NCBI GenBank assembly: GCA_028825045.1
Contig: JAPKAY010000021.1
Coordinates: 1-59,011, forward strand
Length of the DNA: 59,011 nt
Source: Halioglobus sp.
GTDB taxonomy: Bacteria > Pseudomonadota > Gammaproteobacteria > Pseudomonadales > Halieaceae
Direction: 5' to 3'
The notes beneath the pieces were generated by a model, which did not search any database, was not told the DNA's origin, and worked only from the letters and a program-made list of their open reading frames with translations. Numbering within the stretch: position 1 is the stretch's first letter; each line of letters begins with the position of its first letter. Both the position numbers and the translations under genes were made by a program. Below, piece by piece: positions 18,193-27,873 of this stretch.

Positions 18193-19109
18193 GGGTTGGG
18201 CTCAGGGTCCGATAATGAGTCCACTGCATTCACCGCCCAGTCGAGATCGTGATAGACCAGGTCGTAGCAGGTCACGTTTTCTATAAGTGTTTTCATAGCT
18301 TCGAAGCCGGTTTCACACAGCAAACTGTAGTTGAAGGAATGATACGCCGCGAGGATGAAGCTTTCGGTGCGCCGGCGTGGAGTCAGTCGCTGAGTTTCAT
18401 CTTTGGCATATTTTGGAAAAACCATAGTGCGAGCTTGTAAGGTCTTTGTTTCGTGGCTCTGCGGGTGCAGGTCCGCCTTCATGTGGGCGACCACGCCCTT
18501 GTGTGTCTCTCTGCTAACGGGTCCAAATATGGCGCTTGAGGAAAAGCGTTTGACGACGTCAATACTCTCATTTTTAAGACTCACAGGCCGACAGAGTGGA
18601 ACCACCTCGGTTGTATTGGGGGGAATCATGGCATGCTCATCGGACAGAATTCGCCAGCCACTTAAACCCAGTGCGGCGCAAAGCGTACTTTTTCCTGCCC
18701 CTGGTACTCCAGGCATGATGATTGCGTGATCTCCCCTGGAAACCGCTGCGGCATGCAATTTTAGATACTCATTGGTGTGTAGTGAAACACACCAATTCAT
18801 GCCCCATTCGAGGAATGCATATGCCTGCCCGGTTGGGATGCTGTCAAATGGATTCGTGCTATCAAACAAAAAATCAGACTGGCCGCGCAAGCGTTGCAAC
18901 AGACCCTTGCTGAGAATGGCGACATTGTAGTCGATGAAAGCCTCGGGCTCAGCGAGATTGAAATTTTTATACAGTGTTGAGATACCGGCAGCGACCAGGG
19001 GTAGGTTAGTTTTTATCTTGTAGATATAGGGCCCGACCTGAAGCCCCAAGCCCTCATGCGCTAGTCGCTGGTTGAGTTCACTGTCTGAAAGATTCGCCAG
19101 CTGCTGCAT
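18189..19109 (-). CDS. HprK-related kinase (HPr-rel-A type)
   Basis: This 306-residue protein keeps the core of HPr kinase/phosphorylase: 'LKLHAAAVS' (His119), the P-loop 'GVPGAGKST' at 134-142, and 'LSDEHAMI' with Asp157. It lacks the N-terminal HprK domain and the full HPr-K signature. It fits the HprK-related kinase A group found beside PqqD-like proteins, and more distantly the kinases that phosphorylate lasso peptides. I see no HPr gene nearby. It directly abuts the PqqD-like gene (19110) and overlaps the nucleotidyltransferase. It probably phosphorylates a protein or peptide serine; the neighbouring secreted protein is a candidate. Confidence 0.85.
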   Translation of the reverse strand: MQQLANLSDSELNQRLAHEGLGLQVGPYIYKIKTNLPLVAAGISTLYKNFNLAEPEAFIDYNVAILSKGLLQRLRGQSDFLFDSTNPFDSIPTGQAYAFLEWGMNWCVSLHTNEYLKLHAAAVSRGDHAIIMPGVPGAGKSTLCAALGLSGWRILSDEHAMIPPNTTEVVPLCRPVSLKNESIDVVKRFSSSAIFGPVSRETHKGVVAHMKADLHPQSHETKTLQARTMVFPKYAKDETQRLTPRRRTESFILAAYHSFNYSLLCETGFEAMKTLIENVTCYDLVYHDLDWAVNAVDSLSDPEPNP

Positions 19110-19379
19110 CTATTCTCGCTTCAGGATATCGAGGGTCACCAAATCCTCCAGAACGTTTGGGAGAGCGTCGGTGAGATGGGGAATATCCCCTTGTTCTACG
19201 GTGGGCAATATTTGATCTAGCAATTGCTCAGTGGTACGGGATTGTTCGCCAAATTGTTGCACGACATAGGCTGCGAAATCGCTAAGAAGATGAGTGTCGC
19301 CACTGTGTGGATCAAAATAAACCACCGAGCTCTCGTTGGCGTCATAAAATGAACCGCTGGAATTTTTCCGCCATTTCAT
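19110..19379 (-). CDS. PqqD-family peptide-binding protein
   Basis: This 89-residue protein has the PqqD/RRE pattern: 'NESSVVYFDPHSGDTHLLSD' near the N-terminus, a helical middle, and a C-terminal 'LTDALPNVLEDLVTLDILKR' winged-helix end. PqqD-like domains bind leader peptides and present them to modifying enzymes. The directly adjoining kinase and nucleotidyltransferase fit a modification system. No radical SAM enzyme, cyclase or leader peptidase lies beside it, so it is not a standard RiPP cluster. Confidence 0.8.
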   Translation of the reverse strand: MKWRKNSSGSFYDANESSVVYFDPHSGDTHLLSDFAAYVVQQFGEQSRTTEQLLDQILPTVEQGDIPHLTDALPNVLEDLVTLDILKRE

Positions 19380-19518
19380 AGATACAGGAGCTACTTGATG
19401 TGTGCTGCGATTATTTCAAAAGGGTGGCGATAAGACCAGCGATGGGTTTTTGTTTTTTGAGTAAGGGAGAGCAATGCGTTTGCGCTATCCCCCATCGATC
19501 GGTAATTTGAGCAAATGG

Positions 19519-19965
19519 TTACTGATCAGGACAGATTTCGCCTTGCACCAAGCATCGCTTATCGGCAGAACCGGGATCAACGCAGGAAGAATAAGTATTG
19601 CCGTCTGAGCCGATGCCAGTTCCGACGTAGTCGGTGCCTTCAGAGGAGATCCTATGAATCTCATTCGCAAGGTTGGCGTTGTGGTCCGGGCGTTGGCCTA
19701 GGAAGCCGTTGGCGCCAGCGGGCGCAGAGATGAACACTCCACTAGTAGGATCAAAGGAGTTGATGGTGGCTACAGACATGCAGAGATTAGTAGCCTGACC
19801 CCAAGCTGCCCGGTTTCCCAGAGAAAGGAGCACAGCGCTTCCCACTAGAGCGTTGCGCGAGAAACTCCTTCGTTTGGGATCTTGCAGCTGACCAGTGTGC
19901 TCTGGCTCAGAACCTGCCGCGGCACCCCTGTCTTTGTCAGTGAAACTATCCACACGTACCCCCAT
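19519..19965 (-). CDS. Small secreted protein with Tat-like signal
   Basis: This 148-residue protein is not a family I recognise. It has a hydrophilic N-terminal stretch, then 'DPKRRSFSRNALVGSAVLLSL', a twin-arginine-type signal, with probable cleavage after 'RAAWG' or 'AWGQA'. The mature part (about 90 residues) has four cysteines, including 'YSSCVDPGSADKRCLVQG' and 'GEICPDQ' at the end. The start at 19965 (ATG, weak AAGAG upstream) is preferred over the TTG at 20055, which adds 30 residues without a ribosome site. It is the first gene after the sigma-54-like promoter at 20130-20145 and precedes the PqqD/HprK/nucleotidyltransferase genes by 139 bases. It is the best candidate substrate of that system (inference). 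Confidence 0.6.
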   Translation of the reverse strand: MGVRVDSFTDKDRGAAAGSEPEHTGQLQDPKRRSFSRNALVGSAVLLSLGNRAAWGQATNLCMSVATINSFDPTSGVFISAPAGANGFLGQRPDHNANLANEIHRISSEGTDYVGTGIGSDGNTYSSCVDPGSADKRCLVQGEICPDQ

Positions 19966-20129
19966 TAATCTGGCTCTTGCTGCTGTCAGCTCAAGTGTTT
20001 TCCACACCCAACACTCGGAACGACTGTCTGTCGGAACTTTAGCACCCCAGTGCAATGACTAATACAAGCTTTTACAGGCTTCCGGGGCGTCTGTGACGCG
20101 ATCCACACAATGGGGGCTTGTAATATTCA

Positions 20130-20145
20130 TGCAATTTTCGTACCT
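20130..20145 (-). promoter_or_regulatory. Sigma-54-like promoter of the PqqD/HprK operon
   Basis: Read on the minus strand the sequence is AGGTAC-GAAAA-TTGCA. GG and GC are exactly ten bases apart and the -12 element is perfect. The -24 element differs from TGGCAC at two positions. It points into the minus-strand operon starting at 19965 (or 20055). Confidence 0.6.
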
Positions 20146-20230
20146 GAATAAATTTTATACCTTTAAATACAGTCACTTAGAGTCTATGGTCGGCTTTTCT
20201 GATGTTCAGCAACCGCTTCGAGCGGGTAAT

Positions 20231-20248
20231 ATGTAAAGAAATCTGACA
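20231..20248 (-). promoter_or_regulatory. Second copy of candidate PrsR site
   Basis: On the minus strand the bases read TGTCAGATTTCTTTACAT, identical at 16 of 18 positions to 1095-1112. It lies 85 bases upstream of the sigma-54-like promoter, an enhancer-like distance. Apart from this site and the promoter, I see nothing else in the gap from 20056 to 20340. Confidence 0.5.
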
Positions 20249-20340
20249 TTCAGTGGCGGATGCTAGTTGATTGCGGAGCACTTATTGCGTTGAGGCATAA
20301 GCGCGCGACAGTGGAGAATCTTGCGCCGAGTTAGCAGGTT

Positions 20341-20547
20341 TTACTCGCCCTGCCCCTGTTTTGATAAAGTATTCAGCTTCAGCAGGCATGCGAATATCAT
20401 AAGCGCCATTCCTGCATTAAATACTGTAGTGGCTTGGTAGCCCGCCAGGTAATAGAAGCCCGTGATACGAGTGAGTCCGGCGATAAGACAAATTAAAGCG
20501 CCGAAAATGCCCGAGGACGAGCCCAGCAAAATAAGAGACCTATTCAT
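20341..20547 (-). CDS. Small two-helix membrane protein, hypothetical
   Basis: This 68-residue protein has two hydrophobic segments (about residues 4-28 and 38-58) separated by 'TGFYYLAGYQATT', and a polar tail 'NTLSKQGQGE'. An AGGAGG-like sequence (complement of 'cctcct', 20550-20555) precedes the ATG at a suitable distance, which supports translation. It is divergent from the XrtA ATPase gene. I do not recognise a family. Confidence 0.6.
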   Translation of the reverse strand: MNRSLILLGSSSGIFGALICLIAGLTRITGFYYLAGYQATTVFNAGMALMIFACLLKLNTLSKQGQGE

Positions 20548-20725
20548 AGCATCCTCCTGCAGTCTGCTTGATAACTTTTTCAGAAAGTCTTTACGTTAGC
20601 CACATTTTGTAGCTTACCTCTCAGTTTAGACAAAAAGCTTAACAGGGTTACCTGAATGTGTCTTGCAAAGGATATTGAAGTCTGTGAAGCTCTGGAATAA
20701 CAGTACACGGCAAGCGATATTCTGG

Positions 20726-22765
20726 ATGTACGAAACCTTTTACAATTTGCAGGCTGAGCCGTTCCGGCTGAGTCCCGATCACAAATTCTGTTATGAGCAC
20801 AACAGCTATGCAAAGGCGCGGGCGTATATGGTCTACGCCTTTAAGCGAGCTGAAGGCTTTGTGATGATCACCGGCCGGCCTGGAACCGGCAAGACAACCC
20901 TCATAGGTGAGCTGGTGGAGAGCCTGGCTCAGGACAAAGTGGCCACTGCCAACCTTGTTTGTACACAGTTGGAGGCGGATGATCTTTTGAAATCTGTGGC
21001 TTTTAGCTTCGGTATTGGTTCGAAGCGCGCAGATAAGGCCGAGTTATTGCAACGCCTGAATGTGCTCTTCCAGCGCAGGCACAGGGAAGGTCGGCGTGCC
21101 CTGTTGATTGTTGACGAAGCACAGGACCTGTCGCCTTCTGCGATGGAGGAGTTGCGCCTATTAACTAATATTCAACTGGGTGGTCAGCCGCTGTTGCAGA
21201 TTTTTTTGCTTGGGCAGCCAGAGCTGCGAGATTTGATTTTGTCGCCCGAGATGGAGCAGGTGCATCAACGCATAGTCGCCGCAACTCATATTGTAGGCCT
21301 GGAGGCTGACGAAACAGAAGCTTATGTTATGCATCGCTTGCAGGTCGTTGGCTGGTGCGGCGATCCAGCCATAGACAGGGCCATCTTTCCTCTGATCCAC
21401 AGGTTTAGCGAAGGTGTTCCTCGCCGTATTAATCTTATTTGTAGCCGACTATTTTTACTCGGAAGTGTTGAGCAGCGTCACACAATCGCTGTTGATGATG
21501 TCCGTGTTGTCATCGGAGAGCTGCAGGCTGAGAATCTCGCCGCAGGAACCAGTATCTCGGAAGTGGACTTTGTGGTGAGTGGAGAGACCCAATGGGTGCC
21601 GGTGCCGGGAGGAATCGCGCAGCACGAGGATCTCCCTGAAGTCTATCTGCATGCAGTCAGCAGCGAGTCATTTTCAGCTGCCGATAGCGGATCGACTGCG
21701 TCCAACGTAGATTCAAAAAAAAAAGCTAAGCCCTCTATAACGCCTGGACCTCAGCCGACGGAATCTAGCGAGAGCTATCTGCCGGAAAGCGCGGATTCAG
21801 AGCCCGAAACAGACTACCCGCCCGCTGCCGATGTAACGGACCATCAGACTCCTGATACTGTCCCGGTCGCCAGCCGTGACAGTGTGCCGGCAAAGCGGGG
21901 CACTCACACTGGGCTCCGGTATGGTTGGGGCCGAGTAATCGGATTTTCTGCACTCATACTCATTACGCTTGTGCTGGTATTTTTTCTGGGAACTGTTGTC
22001 TCTCGCCAGAACGAGGAGGCGTACCGCAAAATTGAGCTGCCCCCGGAGGGAGCGTCGATGCGTAGTGAGCAACTCCAGCCGAAGGTAAGCATCTCGGAGG
22101 CCAGTGCACTCTCCAATGTAGATCGTGTGGAAGGAGGACAGGTGCGTGGACGTATCGAAACCGATGAATTTGTCGCGGAAAATTTTCCATCAGCCCCGAT
22201 TGCTGAAGAGCAAGAGCAAGAGCAGCAACGGGAACTCGTCCCGAGCGGTGTTTCACCTTCAGCTACTCGGGCTTCTGCGGATGATTTTATAGAGAACCCA
22301 CTGCTCGAACCGGCTGCCCCCCCCGATGGAATTGACCTGCCATCTCTCGAGCAGTTGCCGGCGGAAAATCCCCTGACAAACCCACCAGACAACCTTGCTG
22401 AAGATTCCGCTGGGCTAACCTATCTGGTACAGTTTTCATTTGATAGTAATGACCCGCGTGAGGAATCACAGCCTGCGTTGGCTGAGGCTGTCGCCTGGAT
22501 GATTGAGAATCCTGAGGGCACTGCCTCGATCCAGGGGTTTGCTGATAGCCAGGGTGACGAACTTTACAATTTGGCCTTGTCGCGGGAGCGTGCAGAAGCT
22601 GTCGAACAGTATTTGGTCGAAGCGGGGATTGAGCGTCAGAGATTGCAGGTTGAAGGGCTCGGAATTTTTGGGGGGACCACTGGCAATACTGCCCTGAATT
22701 CCGTATCGAATATGGGGCAGTATCGAATCGTACAGATTACACTTGCCAATGAAATCGCGAGGTGA
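20726..22765 (+). CDS. XrtA-associated ExeA-like ATPase fused to TM helix and OmpA domain
   Basis: This protein has 679 residues from the ATG at 20726 ('MYETFYNLQAEPFRLSPD', the usual start of this family). Residues 1-275 are an AAA ATPase of the ExeA/GspA type, with Walker A 'GRPGTGKT' at 50-57 and 'VDEAQ' at 129-133. A Pro/Ser/Glu linker follows, a TM helix at about 404-426, another acidic linker, then an OmpA/MotB-like peptidoglycan-binding domain (about 565-675: 'FSFDSNDPR', 'IQGFADSQGDELYNLALSRERAEAV'). XrtA-system ATPases are usually only the first part. The topology suggests a cytoplasmic motor tethered to the cell wall. It opens the plus-strand EPS run. Confidence 0.85.
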   Translation: MYETFYNLQAEPFRLSPDHKFCYEHNSYAKARAYMVYAFKRAEGFVMITGRPGTGKTTLIGELVESLAQDKVATANLVCTQLEADDLLKSVAFSFGIGSKRADKAELLQRLNVLFQRRHREGRRALLIVDEAQDLSPSAMEELRLLTNIQLGGQPLLQIFLLGQPELRDLILSPEMEQVHQRIVAATHIVGLEADETEAYVMHRLQVVGWCGDPAIDRAIFPLIHRFSEGVPRRINLICSRLFLLGSVEQRHTIAVDDVRVVIGELQAENLAAGTSISEVDFVVSGETQWVPVPGGIAQHEDLPEVYLHAVSSESFSAADSGSTASNVDSKKKAKPSITPGPQPTESSESYLPESADSEPETDYPPAADVTDHQTPDTVPVASRDSVPAKRGTHTGLRYGWGRVIGFSALILITLVLVFFLGTVVSRQNEEAYRKIELPPEGASMRSEQLQPKVSISEASALSNVDRVEGGQVRGRIETDEFVAENFPSAPIAEEQEQEQQRELVPSGVSPSATRASADDFIENPLLEPAAPPDGIDLPSLEQLPAENPLTNPPDNLAEDSAGLTYLVQFSFDSNDPREESQPALAEAVAWMIENPEGTASIQGFADSQGDELYNLALSRERAEAVEQYLVEAGIERQRLQVEGLGIFGGTTGNTALNSVSNMGQYRIVQITLANEIAR

Positions 22766-22980
22766 GCTATCATTGTTCTCGCATCCAGATTCACAGCGTA
22801 GCGGCAATTATGCCAATAATCTTGTCAGGTTGAAGTGGCGTTCTTGGCTTTACTCTGTTGCAATGAAGGTATCTGTGTGACGTTGTTCACAATGTGTGCC
22901 CGCTAACTGATTTACTGCACTGGCTGCATGATAAACTTTGAAGATAATGATGGGTGTGTGATTGCCCGAGGGAGAAAAAG

Positions 22981-23634
22981 ATGATCAATAATCTTGCACG
23001 TTCAGGTTCATTTTCGTTGCTAAAAAAGTTTGCATCAGGCGCCGTAGTATTTTTTCTTATGTTTGGTGCCGGATGCACATCCACAGATTACCCCCCCGTG
23101 CCTGATTCCCAGCGGAATGTCGAGGTGGATTATGACTACATTTTGGGACCCGGCGATGTGGTATCTATTTTCGTATGGGGTAACGAGGAGCTGAGTTCGG
23201 GGGGCTCTATCCGTCCTGATGGCAAGCTGACCACTCACCTGGTGGAAGATCTTCAGGCCAGCGGTAAGACATCAACGCAACTAGCACGCGATATTGAGGT
23301 GTCATATTCAGAATATGTTCGTCAACCCGTTGTTAGTGTAATTGTAACCGGCTTCGTTGGTGTGCCTGAACAAACGATCAGGGTAGTGGGAGAAGCGACA
23401 AACCCCAAGCGTATACCCTACAAAAAGCATATGACTTTGCTTGATCTGATGATTTCGACCAACGGCATCACAGCATATGCCGATGGGAACAACTCTGTGC
23501 TGATACGCACGGTTGATGGTCAAGAGGTAACGTACAGCCTGCGTCTGGATGACTTGATAAAAGACGGTGATATTTCAGCCAACATGTCGATGATGCCTGG
23601 CGATATTTTGATCATAGCTGAATCCTGGTTTTAA
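22981..23634 (+). CDS. Polysaccharide export outer-membrane lipoprotein, XrtA type
   Basis: This 217-residue protein starts at 22981, where GAGGGAGA lies just upstream; an earlier in-frame start at 22954 is less likely. The lipoprotein signal ends in 'GAGC'. A Poly_export domain follows ('YILGPGDVVSIFVWGNEEL', 'SIRPDGKLTTHLV'), then an SLBB-like domain ('IRVVGEATNPKRIPYKKHMTLLDL'). This is the Wza-like secretin class in its short XrtA form. With the chain-length protein, tyrosine kinase and barrel that follow, it forms the export apparatus across the outer membrane. Confidence 0.9.
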   Translation: MINNLARSGSFSLLKKFASGAVVFFLMFGAGCTSTDYPPVPDSQRNVEVDYDYILGPGDVVSIFVWGNEELSSGGSIRPDGKLTTHLVEDLQASGKTSTQLARDIEVSYSEYVRQPVVSVIVTGFVGVPEQTIRVVGEATNPKRIPYKKHMTLLDLMISTNGITAYADGNNSVLIRTVDGQEVTYSLRLDDLIKDGDISANMSMMPGDILIIAESWF

Positions 23635-23669
23635 TCTGTCCGTGATGGCTTAGTGAAGGAAAACGGTTA

Positions 23670-25310
23670 ATGCAGGAAATTCTTGCACAAGTATTCTCGT
23701 ATGTCTGGGGGGCGTGGCGCCATCGATGGTTGGCGCTTGTCGTTGCCTGGTTAGTGGCGATAGGGGGGTGGATTTGGGTATGGCAGCTGCCGGAAGCTTA
23801 TGTGGCCAAAGCCAGAGTCTATGTGGATACAAACACTGTTCTGCGGCCTCTCTTGGCTGGGCTAGCCATCCAACCAGACGTTCAGGCAAGCATAGGCCTG
23901 CTTAGCCGAACACTGTTAAGCCGACCCAATCTCGAAAAGCTGATGCGCATGACTGACTTGGATTTGCAAGTTACAACGGCGAAAGAGAAGGATGAGTTGC
24001 TGTCGAAGCTAATGAAATCCATCCGCCTGATGGGTGGGAAAAGAGACAAATCGCTATACTCCATTTCCGTGCAAGATCCTGATCGGGATACGGCAAAGCG
24101 AATTGCCCAGGCTCTCATCACGGTATTTATCGAAAGTTCACTGAGCGGAAAGCGTGAGGATGCGTCTGGCGCGCACGGGTTCCTCGACGATCAGATAAAG
24201 GCCTATGAGGTGCGCCTGATTGCAGCAGAGACCCGATCTGCAAATTTCAAACAGAAACATGTCGATATTCTCGGCGGTAGAGGAGACTACTATAAGAATC
24301 TCAACGCCGAGCGAAACAAAGTCACGCAGGCGAAGTTAATGCTGAAGGAAGAGGCGAACAGGGTGATCGAATTGGAACGCCAACTTTCAGGAGAGGATCC
24401 TCTATATATCGCCAATCAAACACGGGAAGCATCAGTAATCCCTCGAAAAACTGCGTCGGGCGCGCTTCGGTTGTCATCGGTTGACAGTAAAATTATCGCA
24501 GTGGAGGAAGAGCTCAACGATCTGACAATCAAGTATACGGATAGACACCCTGAGGTGCGTCAGTTGAGGGGGATGCTTGAACAGTTGGTGCAGGAGAAAA
24601 CGGAGGAAGAGGCGGAGCGGGTCGCGGCTTACCAGGCGGAAGTGAGAGCAAGGCAGTCTAAGAAGAAAGGTGCTGCAACGAATGGCAAGAGGCCTGTGGA
24701 TGCCTACGCTGGACTTAGCAGCAGCCCGGTGTATCTGGCGATGCGCCAAAAGTTATCTGACACCCGGGGAAAAATCGCAACGCTCAATGTTAGGGTTAAA
24801 GAGTACCAAGCGCGGGTTGTACAACTGGAAGAACAAGTGAGTACTATTCCCGAAGTGGAGGGGCAGCTCAAGCAACTCACTAGGAATTACGGTGTGATTA
24901 ATAGTCAGCACGCATCTATGCTGAGAAAACGTGAGTTGGCGCGACTGGGGCAAGATGTAGAGCAGAAAGCCAGCGATGTTACGTTTCGGGTTATTGATCC
25001 CCCTTACGTGCCATTGAAGCCCAGTGAGCCGAATAAGCTGATGTTAAATGCTACGGTTTTGGGTGTGGGAATAGCCGCAGGGCTTGCCGTTAGTCTGCTG
25101 ATATCTCTGGTTTACCCGGTGGTTTTTGACGTTCGCACACTGATGGCTATTACTGGTTTGCCCGTCCTGGGGTCGGTGAGTATTAATCTGCAAAGCGAAC
25201 AAAAACGTAGGGAAATGTACGGGATTCTGGCGTTCTCCTCTCTTGGCGTTGGCCTGCTGCTTGCCTTCCTGTTATTGGCGATGGGTCAGAGTGGTTTGTT
25301 ATGGAGTTGA
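23670..25310 (+). CDS. XrtA-system polysaccharide chain-length determinant (Wzz/GumC-like)
   Basis: This 546-residue inner-membrane protein has a TM helix at about 21-38, then the Wzz domain ('[19 protein letters not shown]'). A long periplasmic coiled-coil region follows (about 170-440), then a second TM helix after '[14 protein letters not shown]' (about 452-475). A further C-terminal hydrophobic helix lies at about 518-540. The proline-rich 'P..P..P..P' segment before the second TM helix is the Wzz signature. There is no fused kinase domain; the kinase is the next gene, as in other XrtA loci. It controls polymer length with that kinase. Confidence 0.9.
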   Translation: MQEILAQVFSYVWGAWRHRWLALVVAWLVAIGGWIWVWQLPEAYVAKARVYVDTNTVLRPLLAGLAIQPDVQASIGLLSRTLLSRPNLEKLMRMTDLDLQVTTAKEKDELLSKLMKSIRLMGGKRDKSLYSISVQDPDRDTAKRIAQALITVFIESSLSGKREDASGAHGFLDDQIKAYEVRLIAAETRSANFKQKHVDILGGRGDYYKNLNAERNKVTQAKLMLKEEANRVIELERQLSGEDPLYIANQTREASVIPRKTASGALRLSSVDSKIIAVEEELNDLTIKYTDRHPEVRQLRGMLEQLVQEKTEEEAERVAAYQAEVRARQSKKKGAATNGKRPVDAYAGLSSSPVYLAMRQKLSDTRGKIATLNVRVKEYQARVVQLEEQVSTIPEVEGQLKQLTRNYGVINSQHASMLRKRELARLGQDVEQKASDVTFRVIDPPYVPLKPSEPNKLMLNATVLGVGIAAGLAVSLLISLVYPVVFDVRTLMAITGLPVLGSVSINLQSEQKRREMYGILAFSSLGVGLLLAFLLLAMGQSGLLWS

Positions 25311-25367
25311 CCAACTGCTTTGACAGCCGAGAAGCGACGACTTCTATAAAAATTGACGGAATCAGTC

Positions 25368-26363
25368 ATGAGCATCATTGAGAAGGCAGTAAACGCGCTA
25401 GGTAAGACCACGGGGCGCAAGAAATCCAAAGACGACAGTGTCGTCGATGCCGCCCCTAAGTCTGGTACCGTTCAGCGCGCTGAAGAAAGTCCTGAAACGG
25501 ATACTTCTGTAGCGTCTGTAGGCCATAAAGGCGAGCAATCCACCGCGGTAGTTACCCCGCCACCCTCAAGCGGTACGGGTGAAATGGTCAAAATTCCGTT
25601 TAAGGAATTACGGGAACTGGGAATGTTGACGCCAGCCATTCCACGCAGTGCGATCGCGGAAGAGTACAGAACTATCAAACGCCCACTGTTGATTAATATC
25701 GCGGGTGATTCGGTAACGCCACCAATCCTGCATGGAAACCTGATTATGGTAACCAGCGCGCTGGAGGGCGACGGTAAAACATTCAGTTCCATTTGTTTGG
25801 CACTGAGCATCGCCATGGAGCGGGATAAGCACGTGCTTTTTGTTGATGCCGATACTGCCAAGGCGGAAGCGGGGCGAATGTTAGGAGTACCTTCAACGAG
25901 TCCTGGTCTAATAGATGTGCTGGAAAATAAGGGCGCGAGTGCGGCAGATTTCACCTTGCCAACCAATGTTGAGAAGCTTCGGATTCTTCCTGCTGGTGGT
26001 GTTCATGCGCATGCCAATGAACTGTTGGCTAGCGAGAGAATGCAGCAGTTGATGTTGGAGTTGTCCGATGAAGACCCAAATCGGGTCATAGTCTTTGACT
26101 CCCCGCCGCTGTTGCTGACAACTGAGGCGGCAGTATTGGCAAGCTTTATGGGTCAGATAGTGTTTGTGGTGAGTGCCGATATGACGCCCCAGGTCGCGGT
26201 TGCCCAGGCGATCGAGCATATTGGTGAAGAGAAAATGGTAGGAATGGTATTGAATCGGGCCCGCCGGCGAATCAATCCGTATTACTACACTTACGGATAT
26301 GGTGCCGGCGCATACGGATACGGCCACCGCGATAGGCAGCCCGCTCCGGAGCCGGGAGCATAG
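25368..26363 (+). CDS. XrtA-associated BY-type tyrosine autokinase
   Basis: This 331-residue cytoplasmic kinase has an unstructured N-terminus (1-75) and then the BY-kinase fold. Walker A is 'ALEGDGKT' at 131-138, Walker A' 'VLFVDAD' at 156-162, and Walker B 'RVIVFDSPPLL'. The C-terminus is tyrosine-rich ('NPYYYTYGYGAGAYGYG'), the usual autophosphorylation cluster. The start at 25368 has ACGGA seven bases upstream; the TTG at 25353 is an alternative. It works with the chain-length protein. A matching low-molecular-weight phosphatase domain is encoded at the end of the fusion gene at 45129-46874. Confidence 0.9.
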   Translation: MSIIEKAVNALGKTTGRKKSKDDSVVDAAPKSGTVQRAEESPETDTSVASVGHKGEQSTAVVTPPPSSGTGEMVKIPFKELRELGMLTPAIPRSAIAEEYRTIKRPLLINIAGDSVTPPILHGNLIMVTSALEGDGKTFSSICLALSIAMERDKHVLFVDADTAKAEAGRMLGVPSTSPGLIDVLENKGASAADFTLPTNVEKLRILPAGGVHAHANELLASERMQQLMLELSDEDPNRVIVFDSPPLLLTTEAAVLASFMGQIVFVVSADMTPQVAVAQAIEHIGEEKMVGMVLNRARRRINPYYYTYGYGAGAYGYGHRDRQPAPEPGA

Positions 26364-26365
26364 GG

Positions 26366-27862
26366 ATGCAATTTGCGACCTCATGTTTCAGATTACTGTT
26401 CAAGGCGTTCGTTGTAGTGATGTGTCTTTCGACGGGCACTGCTATCGCAGCTGAGTGGAATGGCACTGCTTCGATTTCCCCCAGCCTTACTTACACCGAC
26501 AATGTCTGTCTTACTAAAGACGACAAAAAAGGGGATTTTACGGGTGTGGCACTTCTGACGCCTGCCGGTTCTTTTTCGCACAAGACGCGTAAATCGAGCT
26601 TCAGTGCGTCTGGATCTGTTCAGGTCAATACTCTAACTGATGGTGATCTACGAGATAACGGATGCACTGGTACGCAAATAGAAAACCGAGAAAAGTTCTT
26701 CCCAAACCTTTCAGCCAAGGGCTCCACCGTGCTCATCGATGATTGGCTAAAGGTCGATGTGGCGGGCAGGGCCGACCAAAATGAGATTACCTTCGGCCTT
26801 CCCGGTGGTGGTGATGACCTTGACCGTACTGGTAATACTAATACTTTTTATCGCTATTCCATTGCTCCTACGCTATCCCATCGACTTAAAAATAACGCAA
26901 GGTATAACGTGCGTTATGGTTACGACAAAGTCATCAATACCGCAGACACACTGAGTAATAGCTCCCGGCAAATTGTAAGGGCAAACTTGCAGAGCGGGCA
27001 ATCCTCCCAAATAAGCTGGAACCTACTGGGCAACTACACAAAAGTTAGTTATGAGGATGGTTTTTTTAATCGGTTTTCGGGCGAGTTCGAGCCTCGCCAA
27101 GACACGGAGCTGCGGTCAGTCCGGTTGCAGCTTGGTCACCGTATTAGCAGAAGGTGGCAGGTCAATGGCTCCTACGGCTGGGAGTTTAATGACATTCAAA
27201 CGTTTAATAATCGTGATACCGATGGCCAAGCTTGGGATATTGGGGTTCTCTGGACTCCCACGAGGCGCACTTCGGTTTCCCTGGGCAGTGGTGACCGTTT
27301 CTTTGGCTCCACCCCACGTTTAAAAATTACCCATCAACGGAAGCGCAATACCTTTTCTGCAACCTACAATAAGACCATCACCTTTCGGCGTGACATTACC
27401 ACTGGAGGGAATAATCTCGTAGAAGGCATTGGTATCAATGCAAGCCTTGGCACCGAGAGTGCAATTCTCGACGAGAGAGGAACCCTTACGTGGAGCTACG
27501 GTGGTCGCTATGCAAGCATGAGTTTGAATGGTAGTTACTCCGAACAAACTCGAGCGATCGATGGTGCTCAAGGTGTGTTCAAGAATATTGCCTTCACTTA
27601 TTCGCCTATGTTGTCGCAAAGCTATAGTGTGTCCGCTACGGTAGCTTATGATGAAGATAAGCCCGCTGGTTTCGTCGGCCTACCGAATGTCCAGGACTTT
27701 GCTGGTTCCCGGAGTTGGATTTATAACGTCAACTTCAGCAAGCCGATAAATAATCGGCTGAGTGCTTCCATTACATATCAGTTTACAGACCGTCAATCTG
27801 ACACTAACTTCAACGAATACCAGGAAAACAGAGTCATCGCAACTCTGAATATAAACCTCTAA
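26366..27862 (+). CDS. XrtA-system outer-membrane beta-barrel protein
   Basis: This 498-residue protein has a signal peptide ('FKAFVVVMCLSTGTAIAAEW', cleaved near residue 29). A beta-rich body with many alternating aromatic strands follows, ending 'NRVIATLNINL'. It belongs to the PEP-CTERM-associated barrel family found directly after the tyrosine kinase in XrtA loci, and its start lies three bases after that gene's stop. It probably serves as the outer-membrane channel or a polymer-binding barrel. Function is inferred from position. Confidence 0.8.
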   Translation: MQFATSCFRLLFKAFVVVMCLSTGTAIAAEWNGTASISPSLTYTDNVCLTKDDKKGDFTGVALLTPAGSFSHKTRKSSFSASGSVQVNTLTDGDLRDNGCTGTQIENREKFFPNLSAKGSTVLIDDWLKVDVAGRADQNEITFGLPGGGDDLDRTGNTNTFYRYSIAPTLSHRLKNNARYNVRYGYDKVINTADTLSNSSRQIVRANLQSGQSSQISWNLLGNYTKVSYEDGFFNRFSGEFEPRQDTELRSVRLQLGHRISRRWQVNGSYGWEFNDIQTFNNRDTDGQAWDIGVLWTPTRRTSVSLGSGDRFFGSTPRLKITHQRKRNTFSATYNKTITFRRDITTGGNNLVEGIGINASLGTESAILDERGTLTWSYGGRYASMSLNGSYSEQTRAIDGAQGVFKNIAFTYSPMLSQSYSVSATVAYDEDKPAGFVGLPNVQDFAGSRSWIYNVNFSKPINNRLSASITYQFTDRQSDTNFNEYQENRVIATLNINL

Positions 27863-27873
27863 GGGATCTCCAT

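Noticed and set aside
20646..20670. Sigma-54-like site (CTGAATGTGTCTTGCA) before the XrtA ATPase gene
   Set aside because: The -12 half is good but the -24 GG is TG; a single half-site is not enough.
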